This document shows positions 6,023 through 11,156 of a stretch of 11,156 bases of DNA, one piece after another (positions within the stretch are counted from its first letter, which is position 1; each line of letters starts with the position of its first letter). The stretch is from Nitrosomonadales bacterium (lineage in GTDB: Bacteria; Pseudomonadota; Gammaproteobacteria; Burkholderiales; Gallionellaceae). The notes beneath the pieces are model-generated. The model was given only the letters and a program-made list of their open reading frames with translations. It searched no databases and was not told the DNA's origin. The stretch lies in NCBI GenBank assembly GCA_016218465.1, contig JACREA010000149.1, positions 1 to 11,156 on the forward strand, given 5' to 3'. The translations under genes and the position numbers were made by a program.

Positions 6023-7206
6023 GGCGCAACGACATTCTGGCTGGGAAAAACCTGAATGGGAGGTGCAGAATTCACGCCTGCAAGCTGCGAGTGCCCCTCC
6101 TGAAATACGGCTGATATTGCCGTACGCTGGAAAATATGGTCGCGAAGATGTATGTCTCCTGTTACGCCGTCCAGTGGCAAAGCGGCATTAGGTTTTTTGG
6201 AAAGCAGTACCCGGATCAACCTGAAAGCATCTATTCCAAGCGCATAAAGCCGCTCGCGGTCTATTGAAAGCGGCACGTTTGCGCGCGGGTAAGTCATCAC
6301 GGCCGCATGGTCTGGCTGCAGCAACCATGGCATATCGATAAAACGGATGCCATTCAAATCGTAATTGGTAAGCGTGTTGTCATTGCCGGAAAAGATTTGT
6401 GAAGTTGCATAAATCGGTAATTTGTTTGGCAGATATGGGTGGATCAGGCGCGCGGTTTTTGCGTCAGCGAAAAGAAATATTGCGGTACTCGGTATTTCGG
6501 CAATATCCGAAAATTCGCCGGAAATATTGTTATATTCGATCTCGCGCAGTATCTCTCCGCCTGAAGCAAGCCACTCTTCTTCAAAGGCGGACTGTAAACG
6601 CTTGGTCAATTGCGCGTGGGTAGTGATGACTATGGCCTGATGCAAACCTTGATGTTTGGCCAGTTGCCCGACTTGCCGGGCCTCTGCTTCAGCCGCCATG
6701 CCAAAATAATACAGCTGTTGTGCCGGCTTATCTTCGACTATATTCAAGGCCAAGGTAGGTACTGGGATATTTTGTTCTGCCGCGAGAGCGCTTACCCCGC
6801 TGCGTGTCAGTGGGCCAACCACCCCACGCGCGCCGCTGGCGATGGCCTTTTGATAGATGGCTACAACGCCGGTGTTTTCGTCAAAATCACTATATATGTA
6901 TATCGGCAGCGCATGTCTTTCCTGATTGGCCGCTGCCAGAAAACCTTGCTGTACCGCATCGGCAGCAGAGCCGTAATCTTTTGATTTCAATGGCAGTATT
7001 AACGCAATATGCGGTACGGCATTTTTATCTATAGTCAAGACCAGTGGTGCAGGGGCTTCGATGATAGTCGTAACGGGGGCGGGTTTTTCAACGGGGGCAA
7101 CAACCACCGGTGTTACAGGCTTTTCTTCGACTGGCGCATGCTGTGCAGGTGTCGTGCAGGCGTTTAGCACGAATAAAGTCAAGATTAAGAAAAGTACATG
7201 TTGCAT
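6019..7206 (-). CDS. lpoA: LpoA-type penicillin-binding protein activator lipoprotein (short form)
   Basis: 395 residues from the ATG at 7206. A compact signal peptide ends in the lipobox LNAC (Cys17), then a proline/valine-rich linker of ~45 residues, then a periplasmic-binding-protein type domain (IALILPLKSKDYGSAADAV, GVVGPLTRSGVSALA, IPVPTLALN, DGVTGDIHLR) like the C-terminal domain of E. coli LpoA. That protein activates PBP1A from the outer membrane. The N-terminal TPR half of E. coli LpoA is missing, so this is the short form seen in many betaproteobacteria. The frame also has an ATG at 7233, but a perfect TATAAT at 7241-7236 puts the transcript start near 7229, downstream of it, so 7206 is preferred. 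First gene of the envelope operon. Confidence 0.87.
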   Translation of the reverse strand: MQHVLFLILTLFVLNACTTPAQHAPVEEKPVTPVVVAPVEKPAPVTTIIEAPAPLVLTIDKNAVPHIALILPLKSKDYGSAADAVQQGFLAAANQERHALPIYIYSDFDENTGVVAIYQKAIASGARGVVGPLTRSGVSALAAEQNIPVPTLALNIVEDKPAQQLYYFGMAAEAEARQVGQLAKHQGLHQAIVITTHAQLTKRLQSAFEEEWLASGGEILREIEYNNISGEFSDIAEIPSTAIFLFADAKTARLIHPYLPNKLPIYATSQIFSGNDNTLTNYDLNGIRFIDMPWLLQPDHAAVMTYPRANVPLSIDRERLYALGIDAFRLIRVLLSKKPNAALPLDGVTGDIHLRDHIFQRTAISAVFQEGHSQLAGVNSAPPIQVFPSQNVVAP

Positions 7207-7465
7207 AACGAATATCCGCAAAAATTGGAACATGTATTATATGTAGTTGCATCCCCGATTGGGAATTTACGCATTACTACCTGCGCGCGACTGATGTGAT
7301 TGCTTTGGCTGATGTGATTGCGACGGAAAAGATAATGCATTAATTCATGAGGGAAAGAGTGAGGCTTTTGTCTCCGACGCTGGAATCTTGGCAATAATGG
7401 CATTGTCTACGTCAGTACTATTATGCAAAGATACTCGAGAAGTTGGTTGCATTAGAATGATGTAA
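7198..7465 (+). pseudogene. rsmI: Decayed rsmI (16S rRNA 2'-O-methyltransferase) remnant
   Basis: Three successive plus-strand segments in three different frames match consecutive parts of RsmI. From 7198 (ATG) the frame carries LYVVASPIGNLRIT at about 7237-7278, the family's N-terminal signature. After a net one-base loss, 7281-7328 reads LRATDVIALADVIATE, equivalent to LRAL-V--VD-IAAED. After another shift and a deletion of roughly 40-50 codons, 7340-7384 reads LIHEGKSEAFVSDAG, equivalent to EGK-VALVSDAGTP. Beyond that the frame stays open to the TAA at 7463-7465 (with ALSTS at 7400-7414, possibly the ALS-SGL region), but the match fades. RsmI methylates C1402 of 16S rRNA and normally lies divergent from lpoA, as here. 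The remainder (7466-7543) shows nothing recognisable. Homology is from recalled family motifs. Confidence 0.8.
7236..7265 (-). promoter_or_regulatory. Promoter of the lpoA-yraN operon
   Basis: On the minus strand TTCCCA (7265-7260) and a perfect TATAAT (7241-7236) are separated by 18 bases, a sigma-70-type arrangement with a weak -35. The predicted start near 7229 leaves about 22 bases of leader before the lpoA ATG at 7206. The promoter lies inside the N-terminal part of the divergent rsmI remnant. Confidence 0.55.
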
Positions 7466-7540
7466 CGCAGGAACAGAGCCGGCGCAAACCAGCAGCATCC
7501 TCCGTTTGTTGGAATAACGTCCCCGTTTTCCTGATCGGAT

Positions 7541-7558
7541 AAAGCGCGGTACTCGCGC
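7541..7558 (-). terminator. Possible terminator after the cytochrome c gene
   Basis: Two bases after the cytochrome c stop codon the minus strand reads CGCGC-type arms GCGCG (7558-7554) and CGCGC (7548-7544) around a five-base loop, followed by TTTATCC. The stem is short but all GC. The U-tract is only three bases, so termination may be weak. It would close the redox operon before the rsmI wreck and the lpoA promoter. Confidence 0.4.
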
Positions 7559-7560
7559 GA

Positions 7561-8082
7561 TCAGGGAATGATCTCCCGGTTCTCTTTATGGGAACCGGGC
7601 GCTTGCTTGTTCTTCAGCGCCATCTCTATGGGCCTGTCCGCTATGGGCGTTTCAGCCAAACGAATCAGCGCCTGGTCGCCTTGCAAGAGCTTATGGATAT
7701 CATTCGAGCCCCAGTCAGGCTCCCAATTGCCGACCAGTCCGTTCCAGGCCTGGGTAATCGCGACCACTTCCGCATCGGAGAACGGCTTGAAGTTTCCGCC
7801 TTTCTGGTTCATCAACTCCGTATATTTTTTCATGGAATGGGCCACGACAATAAAAGGCGGCCCGCATCGGGAACAGTATTTGAGCATCTTTTCGGCGGGA
7901 TGGCAGGTGGTGCATCGGCCATAGGCAAGGGTAACGGCCTCGTCAGGGGTGTAGGGGAGATAACCCCGGTACCTGGCTTCTGCCAGTATCTGCGCACCTA
8001 ACGGGTTGGGAACGGCCACCGCGCCAATCGCAGCGACAATTACCAGAAGAAATAAACCTGCTGCCACTTTGTATTTTTTCAT
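7561..8082 (-). CDS. Membrane-anchored monoheme c-type cytochrome with extra CxxC
   Basis: 173 residues. A hydrophobic N-terminal segment (about 6-25) acts as signal anchor or signal peptide. One heme-binding motif, CTTCH (57-61), is followed ten residues later by CSRCG (70-73), a CxxC that lacks the heme His. Candidate distal ligands are Met84 in AHSMKKY or Met91. The middle (FKPFSDAEVVAITQAWNGLVGNWEPDW, 98-124) is the usual helix of class I cytochromes that closes over the heme. A ~50-residue tail is charged and probably flexible. It acts in the periplasm as an electron carrier. It lies 55 bases after the propeller gene, with AAGGTG/GGCGGA as ribosome site, and ends at a probable terminator, so it is the last gene of the redox cluster. 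I do not recognise a named family. Confidence 0.82.
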   Translation of the reverse strand: MKKYKVAAGLFLLVIVAAIGAVAVPNPLGAQILAEARYRGYLPYTPDEAVTLAYGRCTTCHPAEKMLKYCSRCGPPFIVVAHSMKKYTELMNQKGGNFKPFSDAEVVAITQAWNGLVGNWEPDWGSNDIHKLLQGDQALIRLAETPIADRPIEMALKNKQAPGSHKENREIIP

Positions 8083-8137
8083 ATTCCGCCCACCTTTGAG
8101 GGCAAGGTACTGACCAATTTCCGGGGTCCCGACGGCT

Positions 8138-9205
8138 TTATTTTAACCACAGTTTTGCCGCCATGCGCGCATCCAGTTTGATCAAGGTATCCTTGTTAAT
8201 ATCAACAAACCATATATCCCCTTTTGAATCCGCGGCAATGCCATCGGGTTTGCTTTTGCCCACATCTTCTTCATCAGGGTCCGGAGACGCACCGGTTGCG
8301 GTTTTCTTTACGTTTGGCGATACGCCAGCGGCCCATGCACCGCCATCCAGTTCCAGAAACGCACTGGTTGCCGGGTCGAACACGGCGATCTTGCTGCTTG
8401 TCAGGAGAGTACAAAATATTTTTCCGTCAACCCCTGCGGTCAGGCTTCCAATTGCACCGTTACGCGGCATGAGAAAGGTTTTGAATTTTTTCGTTGCCGG
8501 GTTAAATGTCATCAAATTGCGCCCTATGTGGCCACCAAACCAGAGCACCCCCGATCCGTCTATGGCAAGGTCCCTCGGGGTCTCGTGGGATCTCGGCAAT
8601 TCAAACTCCTGAATCGCACCATCCTGGGGGTTTAACCTGGCCAGCTTGTTACCCTCGGTTTCCAGAAACCACACGATGCCCTTTTTATCCACGACAATCC
8701 CCGACGGACGGCTATCGGGTGTAGGAACCGGATATTCCCGGAATACTTCTTTTCTGGGATCGAACAGGCCAATCTTGTTGCCATAGAATTCAGTAAACCA
8801 GATGTTCCCGCGGAGATCGGACGCAATCTTTCCGGGATTGCTTGATATCGTGGGAATATCGTATTCCTTGAACGATAGCGAGACAGGGTCGAGAACGCCG
8901 ATCTGGTTTGCATTTGACTCGGTAAGCCATAGCTTGCCGCTATTGCTGACCGTCACATCCGTGGGAGCGCTTGATGGGGTGGGGATATTGTGCTCGGAAA
9001 AAATGCCCTTGGCAGGTTGAAACCTGCCAATTTTATTAAGGTTGGATTCAATAAACCAGACGGTGTCTGTTTTTTTGTCGATAGCAATCTTTGTAGGCAA
9101 AGTAAATGCGGTGGGCATTTTGAAGGGCTTGAAGAGGTCAGCCCCCCATGACGGGGAACACAGGAAGCTACCGAGAATTACCCAGAAAACAGCTGCTATT
9201 TTCAC
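8138..9205 (-). CDS. Periplasmic seven-bladed propeller, Vgb/NHL-like, soluble
   Basis: 355 residues with a cleavable signal peptide (about 1-22, ending CSPSWGA). Seven repeats with the Vgb-type strand pair [VIL]W[FL]-E-N-N-IG--DP are seen at about 49, 92, 135, 178, 221, 263 and 331, for example LWLTESNANQIGVLDP and IWFTEFYGNKIGLFDP. An acidic insert (about 290-318, with DPDEED) separates blades 6 and 7. The fold is that of virginiamycin B lyase, but I see none of the lyase's His/Glu catalytic set in context and no reason to infer antibiotic resistance. Flanked by cytochromes, it is more likely a periplasmic redox-complex subunit. The start is GTG at 9205 with AAGGATAA eight bases upstream. 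An out-of-frame ATG five bases upstream is followed directly by TAG. Paralogue of the next gene upstream. Confidence 0.87.
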   Translation of the reverse strand: MKIAAVFWVILGSFLCSPSWGADLFKPFKMPTAFTLPTKIAIDKKTDTVWFIESNLNKIGRFQPAKGIFSEHNIPTPSSAPTDVTVSNSGKLWLTESNANQIGVLDPVSLSFKEYDIPTISSNPGKIASDLRGNIWFTEFYGNKIGLFDPRKEVFREYPVPTPDSRPSGIVVDKKGIVWFLETEGNKLARLNPQDGAIQEFELPRSHETPRDLAIDGSGVLWFGGHIGRNLMTFNPATKKFKTFLMPRNGAIGSLTAGVDGKIFCTLLTSSKIAVFDPATSAFLELDGGAWAAGVSPNVKKTATGASPDPDEEDVGKSKPDGIAADSKGDIWFVDINKDTLIKLDARMAAKLWLK

Positions 9206-9353
9206 TACATTATCCTTATCAAAAAAAAACAGGGTGATGGGCGCGACTACGTGGTGGCTTATCGATACGTCAAAACCCGAAAAGTTTCATCAAGTGGATG
9301 GCACGTTTTTTACGGAACTAAACTTGTGCGGCAAAAACCGGCAAGAGTTTGGC

Positions 9354-10658
9354 TTATGAATGCACGCCTTTGCGATATCTTCTGGTTAACCATCCACCCA
9401 GCGTTGCGACGCCTATAAGCGCCACAAAAAAAGCAAGCCATTTGGACAGTGCCACACCGGATGTTTTTTCCCCGGTGGAAGTTTGCGGAGCATTATTTTG
9501 CTTATTGCTTTCCGCCAACGCTTCGTTAATGGAAAGCATCCCCAATCGTTTTGCATCTGTGGCGCTTTGAGTAAACCAGAGCAGGGATCGCTTGCGATCT
9601 ATCACCATGTCTGCCGGCAAACTGCCGTAGCTGGGGATATCGTATTCATGGAAGGTCGCCTTCTCCGAATTGAAGACGCCAACCTTGTTTGCCTTGTATT
9701 CCAGGAACCAGACATTCCCGTTGTCATCATTCACAAGCGCAACAGGTGAGCTGCCGGGAGTGGGGATAATGGCCTCGTCAAACCGGTTCTGCCCGGGAGA
9801 AAACATCCCCAGCCTGTTTGCCGTGACTTCCACGAACCATATCTTTCCATTCTTATCGATGGAGAGCTTTCCCAGGTTGGCAAATTGAGTGAGCACTTCA
9901 TGTTCATGAAAGACTCCCGGCTCCGGATCAAATTCCCCGATTTTATTGGCATTGGATTCGGTAAACCAGATATGGCCTTTTTGATCGGCAGCCAGACTCT
10001 TGGGGCTTCCGTCGGCGGTAGGGATGGGATACCCTTTTAGCGCAAAAGTCCTGGGATCGACGCGATAGAGACAGTTTTTATTGGAGGTTAGAAACCATAT
10101 CGTGCCCTTGGCATCCACGATCAATTCTTCCGGGATTGAATTATGCGGAAGGGCATACTTTGTAAAGTATCCGTCCGCAGGTGAAAATCGTCCCAGTATA
10201 TGAGGCTCTTCTGTACCCTCAACCCATCGGGTTACGGTAAACCAGACTTCCCCATCGGGACCCAGGGTAATATTTGAAACTCCCATCTTCCCCCATGAGG
10301 ACGGGAGGGAGTGGGTTGCGAACTCTTTTTTCTCCGGGTCATACATGGCCAATTTTTTACCGACCTTCTCGGCAAACCAGAGACGTCCGGTCGAATCGAT
10401 GGCAATCGACTGTGCCGAGCTGAGCCCTTCGGGTAGCGACACTTCCTTGATCGGGGTTGGGGTTGCTGATTGAATCTGACCCATGCTGGAGCCATGATCG
10501 TGGGGGCTCATCACCATATCTTTGGCGCTGACCGGGTCTTTGGTATTGCCATGGTCATGCCCATCCATGGCGAAAGCTGCGCCCCCGCCGATGAGGGTTC
10601 CACACAGCATCAGGCCATAAGTTGTTTTATGCAGAAAAAAACTGAAGGTTGTTCTCAT
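9354..10658 (-). CDS. Membrane-anchored Vgb/NHL-like propeller with His/Met-rich N-terminus
   Basis: 434 residues from the ATG at 10658, chosen because AAGG lies eight bases before it and a signal peptide (1-30, ending GGGAAFA) follows. The frame itself opens at 10706, overlapping the previous gene. The mature N-terminus holds two HDHG motifs (34-37 and 53-56) and several Met (31, 48, 50, 59), a pattern seen in periplasmic copper-binding segments. Seven propeller repeats start at about 93, 138, 188, 230, 273, 317 and 360 (for example IWFTESNANKIGEFDP, VWFLEYKANKVGVFN). A Gln/Asn/Ser-rich linker (380-403) leads to one C-terminal membrane helix (407-424) and an RRYRKG cytoplasmic stop. The propeller is thus tethered to the inner membrane facing the periplasm. 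The gene begins 41 bases after the cytochrome b/c-like gene. The 148-base gap to the next propeller shows no clear gene or terminator. Confidence 0.87.
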   Translation of the reverse strand: MRTTFSFFLHKTTYGLMLCGTLIGGGAAFAMDGHDHGNTKDPVSAKDMVMSPHDHGSSMGQIQSATPTPIKEVSLPEGLSSAQSIAIDSTGRLWFAEKVGKKLAMYDPEKKEFATHSLPSSWGKMGVSNITLGPDGEVWFTVTRWVEGTEEPHILGRFSPADGYFTKYALPHNSIPEELIVDAKGTIWFLTSNKNCLYRVDPRTFALKGYPIPTADGSPKSLAADQKGHIWFTESNANKIGEFDPEPGVFHEHEVLTQFANLGKLSIDKNGKIWFVEVTANRLGMFSPGQNRFDEAIIPTPGSSPVALVNDDNGNVWFLEYKANKVGVFNSEKATFHEYDIPSYGSLPADMVIDRKRSLLWFTQSATDAKRLGMLSINEALAESNKQNNAPQTSTGEKTSGVALSKWLAFFVALIGVATLGGWLTRRYRKGVHS

Positions 10659-10699
10659 TGAAAGTACCTTAAAAAACTTTGGGCATTCCAGACATTGGA

Positions 10700-11156
10700 T
10701 CACCATGTCATTGTGGGCTCATAAACATGGCGCAGTTGCCAGTTTGCATCCTTGTAGGATCCGCCCGCGTGATTCGCGGTATCCTCGCTGCCGATGTTAT
10801 AGCCACCCAGGTTGACCTGCCGCTGGCGTTCAATCCGGTAATACTCCCCCATCCTGGCAGGAGGCAAGGCCTGCCTCTGTCCCATCATGGGATTGTGGCA
10901 GGACGGACAGCCCAGGGTCTTGACGGGATGTCCGCTGGCAACCACCGCTCCCATGGGAACGCCCCAGACAAGCGCGATAAAGGCAACCAGTGTCGCGGTG
11001 GTGGCAGCCTTGGCCCCGGAGTCTTTGCGTTTGCGAAAAATAACCGGCACCAGGAACAGGCAAACGACTGCCAGGAGCGGAAGCCAGAACGTGCCCACCG
11101 GTAACCATTTGGCATTATCCCCGGTCAGATACCAGAAAGGCTGAAACAGAAACATC
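10700..11156 (-). CDS. Cytochrome b C-terminal-like / cytochrome c fusion, 5' end outside window
   Basis: At least 151 residues, with the reading frame still open at the right edge, so the first visible Met is probably internal. Visible order: WYLTGDNAKWLP, a membrane helix (about residues 21-40, TFWLPLLAVVCLFLVPVIF), a basic loop RKRKDSGAK, a second helix (50-72), then a periplasmic tail with one heme c motif CPSCH (83-87), Met90/91 and a final EPTMTW. The helix-FWLP-L-PVIFRKRK layout just after a probable PEW-like region resembles the C-terminal (subunit IV) half of cytochrome b in bc/b6f-type quinol oxidases, here fused to a c-type heme tail. This is inference from pattern. It heads the visible redox cluster and is followed 41 bases later by the anchored propeller. 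Confidence 0.7.
   Translation of the reverse strand, partial: MFLFQPFWYLTGDNAKWLPVGTFWLPLLAVVCLFLVPVIFRKRKDSGAKAATTATLVAFIALVWGVPMGAVVASGHPVKTLGCPSCHNPMMGQRQALPPARMGEYYRIERQRQVNLGGYNIGSEDTANHAGGSYKDANWQLRHVYEPTMTW

Noticed and set aside
7291..7321. 13-base direct repeat CTGATGTGATTGC (two copies, 18-base period), a possible operator
   Set aside because: Both copies fall in frame with rsmI codons for DVIA...DVIA, where RsmI naturally has similar residues, so coding ancestry accounts for them. It does not match a known operator consensus.
7185..7403. 72-residue minus-strand ORF upstream of lpoA
   Set aside because: It overlaps the lpoA start in another frame, has no recognisable family, and runs antisense to the rsmI remnant, which explains the sequence better.
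9206..9353. Terminator or promoter between the two propeller genes (TTGACG at 9273-9268, T-run near 9230-9221)
   Set aside because: No -10 at proper spacing from TTGACG, and no GC stem precedes the T-run, so neither can be supported.
8138..10658. Annotation of the two propellers as streptogramin B lyases (antibiotic resistance)
   Set aside because: The repeat wording is Vgb-like, but the context is respiratory, one protein is membrane-anchored, and I cannot identify the lyase active-site residues.
10659..10706. Upstream ATG of the anchored propeller at 10706
   Set aside because: It would put a Cys/Lys-containing extension ahead of a clear signal peptide and overlap the preceding gene; the 10658 ATG has a good Shine-Dalgarno.

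Overview
The window looks like a chromosomal segment of a betaproteobacterium, probably Nitrosomonadales (Gallionellaceae or a relative). That placement rests on the style of the housekeeping proteins and the respiratory gene content, and no marker here fixes the genus. All intact genes lie on the minus strand. The only plus-strand gene is a wrecked one. There are no tRNA or rRNA genes, no CRISPR array and no transposase.

Region 1 (about 80-7265) is housekeeping. Read right to left it starts with a cell-envelope run whose order matches the E. coli lpoA-yraN-diaA-dolP locus: lpoA-yraN-gmhA/diaA-dolP. It continues into rfaE2 (heptose adenylyltransferase), a DUF971 gene, ubiE, a tiny four-cysteine protein, rluA and ubiB. 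The genes mostly overlap by 4 nt or sit 2-30 nt apart. Their themes are LPS core heptose (gmhA, rfaE2), outer-membrane and peptidoglycan maintenance (lpoA, dolP), ubiquinone synthesis (ubiE, ubiB) and RNA modification (rluA). ubiJ, often found between ubiE and ubiB, is absent. A terminator-like hairpin lies just upstream of ubiB, and a REP-type inverted repeat lies beyond its end.

Region 2 (about 7198-7560) looks non-coding but holds a decayed rsmI (16S rRNA 2'-O-ribose methyltransferase). It is recognisable from three frame-shifted fragments, in the divergent position next to lpoA where rsmI normally sits. The lpoA promoter is embedded in it.

Region 3 (7561 to the right edge) is an accessory periplasmic redox cluster. 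Read right to left it contains the C-terminal part of a membrane protein resembling a cytochrome b C-terminal domain fused to a c-type heme tail; a membrane-anchored seven-bladed propeller of the virginiamycin-B-lyase-like (Vgb/NHL) type with a His/Met-rich N-terminus; a second, soluble periplasmic propeller of the same family; and a small membrane-anchored monoheme cytochrome c with an extra CxxC. The most economical reading, which is inference, is an unusual bc-type quinol-oxidising complex or its accessory module, with propellers as periplasmic subunits and the small cytochrome as electron carrier. It abuts the rsmI wreck, so its arrival may have accompanied the loss of rsmI.
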